A DNA stretch of 60,000 nucleotides, taken from assembly GCA_009760855.2 (NCBI GenBank), contig WPIO01000002.1:6709001-6769000 (forward strand), given 5' to 3'. The notes beneath the pieces are model-generated. The model did not search any database. It was not told the DNA's origin and was given only the letters and a program-made list of their open reading frames with translations. Shown piece by piece: positions 27,993-39,939 of the stretch. Each line of letters starts with the position of its first letter. Position 1 is the first letter of the stretch. This DNA comes from Cristatella mucedo (Eukaryota; Bryozoa; Phylactolaemata; Cristatellidae). The position numbers and the translations under genes are program-made.

Positions 27993-29400
27993 GCTATTAA
28001 ACTAGAGATGTATGGAATATTAAGGGCTGATGTTGCTAAGCTCTGAAACTTCGTTAATTGACTACGTGTCTTGGAGTAATGTTGGTAATATTTGGTTAAT
28101 AGCGATGCATTCCTTTTAGATTTGCTGAGATTAGTGGAATTAAAAAGTCGATTAACAGACTGTCTCACGCTGACAGTATTTTCATCTACAGAGTAGAAAG
28201 GGGAAACAAGAATCATGATCTGACCGGAAGATGAACTACATCGTTGCTATGCACGAAAATTTGACAGCGTTCACAACTCATGTTGGTTGTAGCCACCATG
28301 CTTAAAGGACTTGAAAAGAAGAAATAGGCTATCAAAACTAAGAATGCGTCTTACTACGCTTAGTGTGGACGCTTACGCTTGGATGTGCTAATCCAGAATC
28401 AATTGTGGACTCTGATGAATATTTGCATTTAAGCATTCTGCCTTATATCACTGCTGTGTTCCACTTAGGATTTCAAGCTTTCTAGCTTACGAGCAGTTGG
28501 AATGCGCTAGCTGCATTGTTTAGAATTAGTATTATTATCTATCATTAATGTGGGTCATTATTTCACTTTAGTATTCGATGAACTACGTAAGCATGTTTAC
28601 CTAATACTTCATCGAAAAGCGGACAACACTTTAGTTTCGCACTCATTAAAAACTTCAGCTGTCTTCGCAGAACTGATAAGGCTGGTATACATTTGGATAT
28701 GTACATACATATGGAAATGAATCCAACCAAAATCAGAAATAATATAGCGTCATATGGTACCAGCAGAGCTTAACTCTTTTAGAAGTATTGGCCAAGTTAG
28801 CGCATGGCATCGAGCTACCCTGAAAATGAAGCTGCATAGAAGTCCCCAGAATGCACCTAAGTTTTACGAACGTACCTCGATCTACAAAGGTTCAACAAGT
28901 TGGGATACAAGTCACATATGATGCTTGAGTTCGGTAAATTTCTTTATTTGTAGATACGTTGCTTACGTTTTGCATAATTACAATTTCTTTAGCGAGGTTG
29001 TCAAAACTTCCGAACTCATTTTTAATATGCTTCTCTTGTGAACAGTACCTTGTGCAAATATGGGTTGTCGGAAAATAATTTTTTTTTCAAGTATTTTTTT
29101 ATATTTTCCTTAGCTTCTTCACTTTCGTCTAGTCTAGAAGCATCACCAAGTCTTGGCGAGGTGTGGACCAAAGACTGAAGCAGGGCAGAAATAACGGGCC
29201 GCATAAATCAACGGCTTCGGAAGCTGTATTTTCGATACCTACCTGACGAATTTCCTACTCACAGCCATCCACATAATTCGCGGAGCCTTTGCGAATGCAT
29301 CCTGGCCAAAGCCATCAAGTATGGCGGTGCTACTGGGTCACTGTTAGTATTATTCCAGCATAAAGGCAGTATTACGAGCCGAGTTAACTGAACGGAATCA
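27993..29400. other. Host non-coding DNA, nothing recognised
   Basis: Short open frames on both strands show no homology. No repeat identified apart from general AT-richness. Confidence 0.35.
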
Positions 29401-29404
29401 GTAC

Positions 29405-29560
29405 ACGAGTAATTCCCAGTGGTTAAGGTGCTTGCCCTGACCAAGGTCTGGCCGAGATCGTGGGCTTGAGCCCGTGGCATAAGTGAAGCGCCTGAGTAAA
29501 GATAAGGTTCTATTAGCGCGCTACACAAACAAATTCCATATACGAATGCATATACGAATT
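29405..29560 (+). repeat. tRNA-derived SINE
   Basis: A-box-like GTGGTTAAGGTGC, then B-box-like GGGCTTGAGCCC, then GCGCTACACAAAC near the 3' side. Matches the other SINEs of the window in layout. Confidence 0.6.
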
Positions 29561-29924
29561 TATGCATATGCACGAAATCGGTTATTGAAAGATACAAGGA
29601 TCGATACCGGTCGTTCTGGCTCATAGTTGGCAACAATGTTCCAGAATACGAATCTTGGGTTCTATAATTTCAACACAAAACCTTCATGGCCATTACAGCT
29701 CGGCTATTAGTTGTATCTGCTAGCACTGCAGTCCACCGGCTTCCTAGGCAATTTTGACTGTTGAACACCACCTGAATAACGACCACTCACTGTATTCATC
29801 GGCAGTAAAGTTAGGCTCAATCACGGCCGCTACTTGACAAACACAAAATCATTATCTAAAGGTATAAATATACTTGGGTTTACCGCCACGTGTTGTTCTT
29901 CGAACCATCTTAAAAGGTAATGGC

Positions 29925-30090
29925 ACACTAGGTAAGGCGGTTGCTTTCACGACCTTGGTCCCGAGGTCGTGGGTTCGATTCCTGCGGTGGGCGATTCTTT
30001 ATCGCCACTGCAAGCGGTGGTGATAGCCGTAAAGGCTCTTCTGTCGCTATACAAAAAGAGGCTGTTTAATCAGTTAGGATTTTTTTTAGT
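29925..30090 (+). repeat. tRNA-derived SINE (best-preserved copy)
   Basis: CACTAGGTAAGGCGGTTGC, GTCGTGGGTTCGATTCC (a good Pol III B box), then GGGCGATTCTTTATCGCC and GGTGGTGATAGCCGTAAAGG, ending CGCTATACAAAAAGAGGCTG. Homologous copies lie at 1.2 kb (+) and 45.1-45.3 kb (inverted). Confidence 0.75.
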
Positions 30091-30639
30091 AGTCGGTAGC
30101 AGCATTCTGTTGTACTGCAACCTACTACTGCCTCAATTCCTTCTTTTTTTGCAATCAACAAAGATGTGCTAACCCAATCGGTCCAAGACTCTCGCTATAA
30201 CCAATGTCTTACCTGCTCCCAAAGGCACTCCTTGGTGTTTTATGACCGAACTGAAGGTAAATTCTCGCCAAGATTCTTGAATACCATGCCACACAGCTGT
30301 TGCTCGAGCAGCCTGCGAGGGCACAGCTATTTGTATCTGCATTCAACTCGGCGGCTGCAACCTTGCACAGCGAACGCCTAAATGTTTCACTGAGCCTTGT
30401 TCTACTGAGGTAGGTCTACTTTGAGCAATGTCAAGTAGTCTCTCGACGAGGCCTACTAGCCCGTGAATGATAGCGGTAATCAGCAGCATAGCTGATGCCA
30501 TTACTAGATCGGCAAGGGCATCAACATCAGGAAATTAAATGATTCAATGTTTCTGCAACACACAAGAACACCATCGAGTATTACCGAGAATGGCTATGCT
30601 ATTTTAATTATTCTCTTAACTGATATACCAATACTCCGA

Positions 30640-31317
30640 CGTGTGGCAAGTGATCATGATACATTTGGTTCGTCCACGTCAATTTTCAAGAGCATGGGTT
30701 TTGAAATTAAGGATATCACATCTAAGTTGCTCGATGCATTTGTGACATCCCGTCTTGACTTCTCACCGACCTGCACTGGCTACCTGTCTAGCAACGGATA
30801 AACTTTAAAGGTTTTGTCGATCACTTTTAGGTCACTCCATTCTTTGGCTCCGGCCCATCTCTTGAGATCTACTCTTCCACCAGGCCAAGCATTGCACCAC
30901 CCGATTTTCGGAATCCAACAGTTTACCAATACCTCGTACAAACCTCATATCCATTGGAGACCGTGTATTTAGTTCGTATGCTCCCAAAGCCTGGAACTCC
31001 CTCCCGACTTGCATCAGAACATCCCCTGAATTGACCTCATTTAAAGAGAACTAAAAAACTCCTATTTAGGACGGCATTTAGTGGGTCCCTGTGATTCGTC
31101 CTTCATGTGCTTATGCATGCTGACACTGTGCCTGCTGCCACTAACCACACTTGCATGCTGACCCTGTGCATGTCACCCCTAACCACGTGAATCATGTTTT
31201 TCATCAAGCATGATATATCTCACCATTCAATCGCATTTCTCTTGCAGCGAATGTAAAGCGCCTAGAGAGAGAGATTTAGTTCTCTGAGGGCGCTTTATCA
31301 AGTGCATAATAATAATA
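30640..31317 (+). pseudogene. CR1/L2-like LINE 3' part with terminal hairpin
   Basis: Degenerate end of ORF2 (ITSKLLDAFVTSRLDFS, then frames matching AFSSYAPKAWNSL-type sequence), followed by the family 3' UTR (repeated CATGCTGACACTGTGC units) and the terminal hairpin AAAGCGCC...GGGCGCTTT with a short ATA tail. Confidence 0.75.
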
Positions 31318-31343
31318 ATGCACTTGATAAAGCACCCTCAGAG
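31282..31343. repeat. Palindrome of two LINE 3' ends, tail to tail
   Basis: A 26-nt arm (31282-31307) and its reverse complement (31318-31343) match with one mismatch around AATAATAATA. Both arms are the LINE terminal sequence. Confidence 0.8.
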
Positions 31344-31350
31344 AGAGAGA

Positions 31351-31527
<177 letters not shown>

Positions 31528-31935
31528 GGGATCATGTCACTTGGAATGGCAGATCCCACATAAAGGCACGATCTTTTTACTCCAGGTAACAACCAATTGA
31601 TGATTGATCCAGTGAAAATGTCGAACCCAAACAGGGAAGGAGTCCGATGCTCAAACTGCAGCATGCCTATGGAAGGCGCATGAGGCATAGCATGAAACAG
31701 CTCAGTCTTTAGGAGCATAGAACAACCAGCAGCAGCAGCAAACCAGAACGAGCAATATTTCTAAATTTAACATGAGGAACATTAGTCGTCAGAACAAATG
31801 TGTATGCTCAACATGCAAGTAATTGACTTCTAATAAATAAATATCATGTCTGACAGAGATCTTTTAAAGTGGTGGAGATATTGCTGATAGTCTGAAGATA
31901 CAGCATGAGGTGAATGTGGGTGCACATCCTGGTCA

Positions 31936-32111
31936 TCACAAAAAGGTTCTTACAGTCCCACGTATGCTGACTCGGCAAATCGGGCATGTAGTAAGAGCAG
32001 GTGAACATACTGGACAGCAAACAAAGTGACCACAGGGTAGGAATACTATGCCAACCAGGCTGTCCATGCAGATCTTGCATGTTAGCTGAGTCTTCAGTTG
32101 ACGGTTCTCTT
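31936..32111 (-). CDS. IAP-B last exon: RING domain and stop
   Basis: Encodes the C-terminal RING of a BIRC protein: ENRQLKTQLTCKICMDSL, then VFLPCGHFVCCPVC, then CPICR, ending in RGTVRTFL and TGA. All C3HC4 zinc ligands are present, as is the family's invariant C-terminal tail. The acceptor TTGTAG precedes 32111 in phase 1, matching the donor of the linker exon at 38015. The RING gives E3 ubiquitin ligase activity. The last intron is about 5.9 kb. Confidence 0.9.
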
Positions 32112-32329
32112 CTACAAGACGGCAACTTTTAAAAATTGCAATTGAGCCAAAAATAACAATATGTAGAATGGACAATCACAGTGAGAAGTCAGCACTACCA
32201 AAGAGCTGCAATATCGAATTAATATCTGTGATAGGCGGTAGGTACGACTGCTTATATTCCTCGAGAGACGATTGGTCAATCAAAAGATAAAGAAAATCAT
32301 ACCAACCCCTCTTCTGACTCAAGCCGCTT

Positions 32330-32700
32330 AGCGCCATGCCTCTAACCAACCTAAAATCCTTTGGAAATCATGCCGTTAGTACGTATAATCCTAAAGCATT
32401 GAAATCATCACGAAAGATCCCACGACATCCTCCGACTTAAAGACATGCTAAAAACGCACCTATTTCTTATAGCATTCAACAGATCCGTGTGAATTTCCCT
32501 TGAGTCCAAATGCATGCCGCCACTGTGCACGTAATGCTTAACAATTAAAATGTTTCTTTTTAAAGCAGATGTTAAATGCCTAGAAACATATCCAGTTCTT
32601 TGAGTTCTATACACATGTTTTACAATTAGTATTATTCTTATATCTATTGAGTGGAAAACTCTGTTAAGGGGCTTGCCAACTAAAGTTGTGATCACTAACT
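32330..32700 (+). pseudogene. LINE ORF2 C-terminal remnant
   Basis: Translation shows a decayed SFGNHAVSTYNPKAL block, equivalent to the FGDHAFSSYAPKAWNSL block of neighbouring copies, followed by 3'-UTR-like CATGC units. Boundaries approximate. Located in the last intron of IAP-B. Confidence 0.55.
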
Positions 32701-33124
32701 TTTGAAGTCACCAAACAGCTATTTAGCATAACAAGCAGGTCATCAGCATAATACTAATTTAAAATGTATGATGTCAAATTTTTTCTTCGTTGTAATAGCT
32801 TTCAGCATCATAGAACTGTCAACAATCTTTCAATCAATCTTTCACAAAGGTGATGAGATTTCCGGGGTTACCAACCCAAAAAGATGAGAATCTATATTTA
32901 GCAACGGTGCCCAAGAAGTTCGGTGTCTAATTTGAAAAGAAAACCTACTTGCTGATCTGCACTAGATAGCCAGTTGGTCGAAATATGGAACGACATGGCT
33001 AAAAATCACAAGCCTTTACGTAAACGACATCATGAATATAATGTAATACGGATACAATATAATATAATGAATACCTTTTTTGAGTTAGTGCGACTAAGAA
33101 ATAACATAACAATATTAATAAAAA

Positions 33125-33905
33125 AATAATGCACTCAATAAAGCACACCCAGAGAACTCAATCTCTTTCTAGGTGCTTTACATTTGCTGCAAAGGAAACA
33201 CGATCGAATGGCCAGTGGTATCTTGCTTGATAAACAACATGAATAGCATGGTTAGGGGTGACATGCATAGGGTCAGCATGCAAGTGTAGTTAATTGCAGC
33301 ATGCAAAAGTGTAAGCACGCATAAGCACACACATAAAGGACGAATCACAGAGACCCACTAAAGTCTGACATAAATAGGTGCGTTTTTAATTTCTTTTTAA
33401 ATATGATCAAGTCAGTGGATGTCGTGACGTAAGTCAGGAGTGAGTTCCAGGCTTTGGGAGCATACGAACTAAAGGCATGGTCTCCAAATGATTTGAGGTT
33501 TGTACGAGGTATAGGTAAACAGTTAGTTTCCGAAAAGCGGGTGGTACGACGTTTGGCCTGGTGAGGGAGTAGATCTGATGTGTAAGTTGGAGCCAAGGAA
33601 TCAAGGGACCTAAAAGTGAGCGACAAAACCTTGAAGTCGATCCGTTGCTTGACTGGGAGCCAGTGCAGGTCGGCGAGAAGTGGTGTGATGTGGCAACTGT
33701 GCGGCTCATGGCAGGAAAGCCTAGCTGCCGAGTTCTGGACGAGCTGTAAGCGCCTGATTGCACAGGCTGCTACACCAGCAAGCAGTGAGTTACATGAGTC
33801 AAAACGGTATGTCACAAATGCATGGACCAATTTAGATGTAATATCCATGTCTAAACAAGCTCGAATTGTAGTGACATTACGTAGCTGTAAGTAGGCAGAC
33901 TTGAC
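33125..33905 (-). pseudogene. LINE ORF2 C-terminus and 3' end (3' part of an interrupted copy)
   Basis: A clear open stretch: DSCNSLLAGVAACAIRRLQL, HITPLLADLHWLPVKQRIDF, LPIPRTNLKSFGDHAFSSYA. Followed (leftward) by the family 3' UTR and terminal hairpin with a TTATTAATAA tail. The 5' part of the same copy lies at 34386-35150, separated by an inserted plus-strand copy. Confidence 0.85.
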
Positions 33906-33909
33906 TGTG

Positions 33910-34385
33910 GAGCCTATCTGTCAGATATACTACCCCATCAGGCCAAGCATCGTACCACTCGCTTTTCGGAATCCAACAGTCTACAAATACCTCGTACAAA
34001 CCTTAAATCCTTTGGAGACCGTGCATTTAGTTCGTATGCTCCCACAGCCTGGAACTCCCTCCCGACCTGCGTCAGAACATCCCCTGACCTGACCACATTT
34101 AAAAGGAACCTAAAAACACACCTATTTAGGACAGCATTTAGTGGGTCCCTGTGATTCGTCCTTGATGTGCTTATGCGTGCTGACACTGTGCATGCTGCCA
34201 CTAACCACATTTGCATGCTGATCCTGTGCATGTCACCCCTAACCATATTATTCATTTCGTTTGTTTTTCAAGCATGATTTTACTTACCATTCAATTGCAT
34301 TTCACTTTACAGCAAATGTAAAGCGCCTAGAGAGAGATTAAGTTCTCTGAGGGCGCTTTATCAAGTGAATTATTATTATTATTAT
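33910..34385 (+). mobile_element. 5'-truncated LINE copy nested in the minus-strand LINE
   Basis: Begins within the ORF2 C-terminal region (YPIRPSIVPLAFRN) and runs through the 3' UTR to the hairpin AAAGCGCC (34320)...GGCGCTTT (34359) and an (ATT)n tail. The interrupted ORF2 resumes on the other strand right after the tail. Confidence 0.8.
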
Positions 34386-35150
34386 TAAGGTCACTTTGGA
34401 CCAGGACAACTAGATTTCGTGCAGATTCAACAGGAGATATGCTGGCTGAGCCGAGTTTGAGCATAAGCCTTTCCAATTTCTGAATCACACTCGGTTTGTC
34501 CATAACTAGTAAATTGGTTTTACCATAATTCAATTTCAGACAGTTTGCTGCCAACTATGTCCGAATGTTATTAATACATGCAGCAATGGAGTTAAGAGAA
34601 TTGGACGTGCTGGACGGCTGGAGGGATCAAAGTAAAGGTACATCTTAGTGTCATCTGCATAGAAGTGAAAGCCTAGATCGTGCTTGGCAATCACATAGGC
34701 AAGAGGGAGAGTATAAACCATGAAAAGAATGGGACCAAGCGCAGATACCTGAGGTACTCTATATTTCAGAGGTTCCTGGGATGATCTTCGTCCATCAACA
34801 TAAATACTCTGGAGTCTACCACTGATATAGGACCTGAACCATTGCAGTGTAGTGCCAGTGATGCCCGGGCGAGATAAGAGGCATTCAAGAAAGACTTGGT
34901 GATCAATACTATCATTCCTAAGTAGGTCGTTATACACCCGCAGTAATGCTTAGTCTGTGGAGTGATTAGCACTACAACCAGACTGGAACTTATTAGCAAG
35001 GTTTGAAGTTTCAATAAATGAGTTCAGCTGGTCTGCCACGACTTGCTCCAGTGTCTTTGATAGGAACGGTAGGAGGGAAGCTCGACAAAAGTTTCTCAAG
35101 TTTTCTTGGTCTAGTGAGACTTTTTCAATTTCCATGTGATGCTATCCTGG
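34386..35150 (-). pseudogene. LINE reverse transcriptase fragment
   Basis: The RT core is readable: DSIDHQVFLECLLSR, FRSYISGRLQSIYVDGR, QVSALGPILFMVYTLPL and FHFYADDTKMYL (catalytic YADD). Upstream QENLRNFCRASLLPFLSK and a NKFQSGCSANHSTD block. Several stops and shifts. It is the 5' part of the copy continuing at 33905. Confidence 0.85.
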
Positions 35151-36740
35151 CAGATAACTAGTTGTTTAACTTAGCACTCAAAGGCTCCCTGGATGACTGT
35201 TTGCCAATGACAGATTCCCTCTGAAACATTCTACTAAGATAGGACGATACTGCAGCAGTGAAACACCACCGATGCCCAGGCGATATTACCGGTAACCTTT
35301 AGAAAGGCTTGGTAAAGAATGGTATCAAGAGTGGCCGAGAAATCCGGGAACTAGCCGTGCGACTCTATCTTAATTACTATTCAAGTTAAGGCCATTGTAC
35401 TCTCACGAAGGAGTTGACCACGTGTCAGGATTAGCTAAAAATCCCGACTGGTACTTAATGTGCTATACAAGTTCAGCTTATCTCCCACTACTCATTTAAG
35501 TGTTAGTGTTAAAGACGATAACAACAAAAATGAGTCAGCAAGGCCCCACGCAATGTCGGAAGGGTAGCATGGCCAGAGTGAGAGAATATAGATGCATTTT
35601 GAAAATCCATTCCTCACGAAACCAACACTATCTGGAGCACGGAACGGCTTTATTAGGTATATGTGACAGGTCAAAATTTTCCCACTCATATAGGCAAGAA
35701 AGTCAGACCACTATTAACACAGCAAGCAGTCTGGCCCTAAGATGCTCATTATGCACTGTGCTCAAACGTCAGGTAATGCTAGAAGCTAACGGCAATAACA
35801 GTAACCGTGAGGTTCAGTGGCGACGCAAGAATGACTGACGTAGTCAATGCGGTTCGTCATGATATTACCTTTACATTAACTCCACGGTTAATGCACAACT
35901 AGGATTTGTTTACTAGACGGGTCCCAACCCTATAGCTATGTTTCAACAGGTGCATGGCCTGCACACATATCTAGGATAAGTGCATGTCGACGTGAGAGTT
36001 GGCAGCTGTGCTAGCAACAGTTTGATAATATGCAGCCCAACTGAGAGATTCGATTCGACAGAGGCCGGCATCTCCTGGCGAGTGGTCGAGAGGCTTTAAT
36101 CTCTATATACTAAAGAAAAGGATAACGCCTTCTTACCAAAGTGCAATGAAAAGCTGCATTACTCGGTGCCCGACTGGACACCACTCTCTTAAAGAGTGAG
36201 CTACAAAGCAAAGTCTCCATCCCATTTCTGACTCGAATGTACATCATTCTAAAGGTTAATTACCATAGCACGGCCTTTAAGTTAGTGACAATGCAACTAG
36301 TCCCTCAATGGTCAATACCCCGAAAAGGTACAGCCTAGCTAGGTTGTGCCAGCGTGCATGCAGAGGAGCTTCGTGGCAGGTTCAAACAGCAAAAACGATC
36401 TTCTGGAAAACATGTTAATAAGCATGGACGGGCCATTATAAAACCCTTTACTTCTGGAGCACGTACACAGTCACTCAATTAAGATCGGCCGATTTAGCAG
36501 TCTCATTCCTTTGGCGACACAAGATCACTGGCAGCTATTATCCGGCTCGAAGGCAATAAAGGATTGCCAGCTACACGACTGAAACTCACGGCCTGGTTCA
36601 CGAAGTGAGAGCACCCCGATTCGGGCCCCCAATTCTCATGCGATGGGTCTTCATGAAGGCTGCTGAAAAGTCCCTCGTGTCAGGGCGCATGCAGCATGCT
36701 TACATCTTGACTACTTCCATATCGGCACCTGGGTCTTAGC
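35151..36740. other. IAP-B intron, no gene recognised
   Basis: Short chance frames only. No coding similarity seen on either strand. Confidence 0.35.
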
Positions 36741-36744
36741 CCAG

Positions 36745-36890
36745 GAGTAAGGTGCCTGCTCTTTACTACTCAGGGCTTGGGTTGAGTTCTGAAGTGGGCA
36801 ATTCTTCATTGCCCACTGCATGTGTTGGCAATAGCATTCAAGGCTTTTCTGATGCAATTTAAAATAAAGCTGGTAAATTAGCTACTTTGA
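36745..36890 (+). repeat. SINE remnant
   Basis: GGGCTTGGGTTGAGTTCTGAAG at the B-box position, then GGGCAATTCTTCATTGCCCACTG, matching the body of the other SINE copies. Confidence 0.55.
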
Positions 36891-37184
36891 CACTGCAAGA
36901 TGCAAAGTGATTCCAATGAAGCAGGGATTGCACTATCCGGAAGGAATATGCACCAAGTGAACTAGGCGATGAGCTGCTTATGAAGGTCCAGGAGCCTGAT
37001 CTCTAGAAGGGGAAAATACTTCACTTGTATAGTGCCATAAGTGAACTTCTAGGCGTCTTACAGCATTACATTTTTTGGTAGGGATGAGGGGTGCGTGACA
37101 TTCAATAGGTTACTGCCTGGTAGTCACACAGGCTTTGTTAATTACTTGGTGATTATAAGCAACAATTAGGCTCTCAGTGAACAT

Positions 37185-37345
37185 ATTTTACTCCACCAAA
37201 AACTGAACTCGGGAGACACCAAGGTAGTAAGTGTCACATATGCATTATTCAGCTAGTGATCATATCTTACTGCTACAAAAACTGAACTTGGGAGACACTA
37301 GGGTCCAGAATCTGCAATACTAACCACTAGGCTACCGGGACAACC
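37185..37345 (-). repeat. tRNA-like SINE with tandemly duplicated segment
   Basis: The minus strand begins CCCGGTAGCCTAGTGGTTAG (a good A-box) and carries a segment with GTGTCTCCCAAGTTCAGTTTTT twice, about 80 nt apart. Confidence 0.5.
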
Positions 37346-38014
37346 CGTCTTGGGCATTGTCGATGGTGAGTGGATTCAAGTTTCACGACACTTTTTTTTT
37401 TATTTACTGCAATGACCATTCTGGTTTCGTCCGACCGACAAGTACAATTTTGCAAAATTTAAAGCCCGACTAATGGCAGGCATCACATGAACCTTTCGGT
37501 TCGTCTACCACCAGAAATACTGCAAATCGTGGACATGAGCTGCTGCTACTTAGCTGCTGCCACAGGGTCAAGACAAGTGGCAACGTTGCAATGACGCGGC
37601 CTTAGTATTGGCTGCTCGATGGTCCCTCGACATAGCCCAGCTCGCACAGTATGAGGAGGGACAGCCTGAGCTGAGCCTCCAGGGCTCACGATGGCCGTGT
37701 CGGTCAGCCTAGGGGCCAATTCGACATAAGCATGCAACAGAAGCCGAGTATGCTTTGGGTCAAACCTTTTAACTACCCAATGGTGGCCAAGCCCGAGGGC
37801 TGGTAGCTAGGGCATGCACAAAGTGCCGGACCTCGTAACAAGTGAAACCAAGTGCTCAGAGAGTGTGCAGCACTTCACTACTCCTCTTTCAGCATTCGTT
37901 CTGCTTTAGCACATGGAGCATGCAGACATTTGTAGAGCTGCAATCATGCAAATGCAGTGACCGAAGCTTGAAGACCGCTGAACGAGCAGTGCCACGCATC
38001 ATGCCAGCCTTCAC
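37346..38014. other. IAP-B intron, nothing recognised
   Basis: No coding similarity or repeat identified. Confidence 0.3.
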
Positions 38015-38209
38015 CTTCGGGGGGCATCTTGGTGGCCGGGGCCACTGGAGGGTCTGGCCTGGCGGTCAGCGATGGCTGTGGCGAGTATCGTCCCTCTGCT
38101 GCAGGTGCAGCAGCTGCGACTGCAGGCAGCTGCCCTGGTGAGTCGGTGCTGCCGGCTGCTGCTCTAGGTGCAGCCACAACCACAGGAAGACCAGCAGACG
38201 GTAGTTGAC
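38015..38209 (-). CDS. IAP-B exon: Pro/Ala-rich linker
   Basis: Between the UBA and RING exons. In the frame fixed by the flanking phase-1 junctions it encodes a low-complexity linker (QLPSAGLPVVVAAPRAAAGS, then PSLTARPDPPVAPATKMPPE). The acceptor CATCGTAG and the donor after CCGAAG (GTGAAG) are acceptable. Phase agreement on both sides is the main support, because the sequence itself has no domain. Confidence 0.65.
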
Positions 38210-38622
38210 CTACGATGGAAGTCAGTAGTTACGCCCATATGCCACCGCAACAGTACAAAAGCAACCGGATCAACTAGTAAAAAAAAAGACCCCCAAGATA
38301 AAAATACAGATCTCAAAGCTGACCGACTGGTGCAACGGACTAAATCCTCAGAACACAAGCAGTTTTTGTTTATAGCAAAGTGTCTATAACGGTGAAGATG
38401 AGTTCAATGGCACTCAAGGGCTGGTTGCTGACCAGTGAACGGCCAAAAACCAAGCAAACCGTTCCAGACAGTTTGCGTTTGTGCTGCTGCTCATCGGCAA
38501 AAGCTGCATCCTTACTAATAGCATCAAGAAATAGATATGTCCCTAACAGCAGAGGGGTTGTCATTTCGGTATCTGGTACTCTTACAGCACACTACAGGCA
38601 GCTGACAGAAACAAGAAGATAC

Positions 38623-38766
38623 CCGTTGAGAGGTTATTCTATCCAATCTCACAGAGTTTTTATTTGCTCCCATGTTTATTACAGGCAGGGGAAACCGTTG
38701 AGAGGTTATTCTATCCAATCTCACAGAATTTTTATTTGCTCCCATGTTTATTACAGGCAGGGGTAA
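38623..38766. repeat. 72-bp tandem duplication (2 copies)
   Basis: CCGTTGAGAGGTTATTC starts at 38623 and again at 38695, the two copies being almost identical. Intronic. Confidence 0.85.
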
Positions 38767-39243
38767 CCTAGCAGCAGCTGCCGATACCATAAGTTAAAAA
38801 AAATTCGGTTCAACAGGCACAAAGGAAAAAACAAATTTGTAAACTCGAATAGATATTGTGCGGGTGAAGCAAAAAAATGTTAAAACAGCTAGGCTAGAAT
38901 GCGAGGACTTCATCCCACAATGAGCTTCATCATCAAAAAGACACATAACATAGTTATAGTCAACCGTTCAAGAGATCTTCTAATTTGTGCTGTTACATCA
39001 GGCTTAAATGGAATTCTCAGTTAATGCAAAAGCTCATGCCTGGAGAATCGACAAGCAGGTAATTTTGAATGGAGGCTTGACAGCATCAATCATATGAAGA
39101 TTAGCCGAAAGTCCGAAATTTGCACTACAGTCGATACTAGGATTCTAAGCAGATCTCCTTATGTGACAATTTTGCTGGAATGCTAAACAAATTGTCTTGC
39201 TAATTTTTTAATGAACAGCTAAAAACTGAGACCCATCCTATAC

Positions 39244-39502
39244 CTGTTATAACTCGTAGTGCAGACGTCTGAACTTTCTCATCGTGAACAGCAAAGATGT
39301 CGGCCAGCAGATCTTCCGATGTCATGTGATCATCGTTGACCGTTGCCAACCGCTTCTGTACAACCTCACGTACAAGATCAAGTGGGTAGTCCATCTGAAG
39401 TAGGATGCGCACCTTTGGGGAGTCCATGCGTGCACGGATCTCTCGTGGGTCTACTGCAAAGTTGGTCCTCTGTGAGCTAGGGTTAGACGTCGAACCAGTG
39501 GC
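39244..39502 (-). CDS. IAP-B exon: UBA domain
   Basis: Encodes a short Ser/Thr linker, then DPREIRARMDSPKVRIL, then the ubiquitin-associated domain of BIRC proteins (QMDYPLDLVREVVQKRL, HMTSEDLLADIFAV). The acceptor TTTGTAG is in phase 0, matching the phase-0 donor of the BIR3 exon. The donor is AACAG followed by GTATAG, in phase 1. By family, UBA binds polyubiquitin and supports signalling complexes. Confidence 0.82.
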
Positions 39503-39619
39503 CTACAAAATACAGCAAATCCAAAAGAGGTGCATGAGAAATCTCATAAGAAGAGGTGCAGGCCTGGAGATGACAAGCTAAAAGTCATGCAAAAAAGCTG
39601 ACATAACGACAACAGCTGT

Positions 39620-39780
39620 AACACCCTGGTTTGGCTCAAGGGTGAGGTGCTTGCTTACCTTGGAACACCAAAGTAGAGGGCTCGAACAATGCAGAATATG
39701 GAAAGTGCTTGGATATAAATTAAGTTCGCTCAAGTCGCTATACAAATGAAATATATTATCATTAATATTATTAACACCAT
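39620..39780 (+). repeat. SINE remnant
   Basis: GGTGAGGTGCTTGC then GGGCTCGAACAATGC, ending GTCGCTATACAAATGAAAT and an ATT-rich tail. The 3' end matches the copy at 42.6 kb. Confidence 0.55.
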
Positions 39781-39939
39781 ACACCAACTACCCACAGAAA
39801 GTAAGGTGGTCTGTCAATTGAGTACCATCATTTAATGGATTGGCCCACAAGGGGCGAGCCTACCAACATGTCCCACCGATAACAAGTTGCCAATGGTGTT
39901 ACTTATCTAATGCCCACAGGTAACAAATCCTACTTCTTT

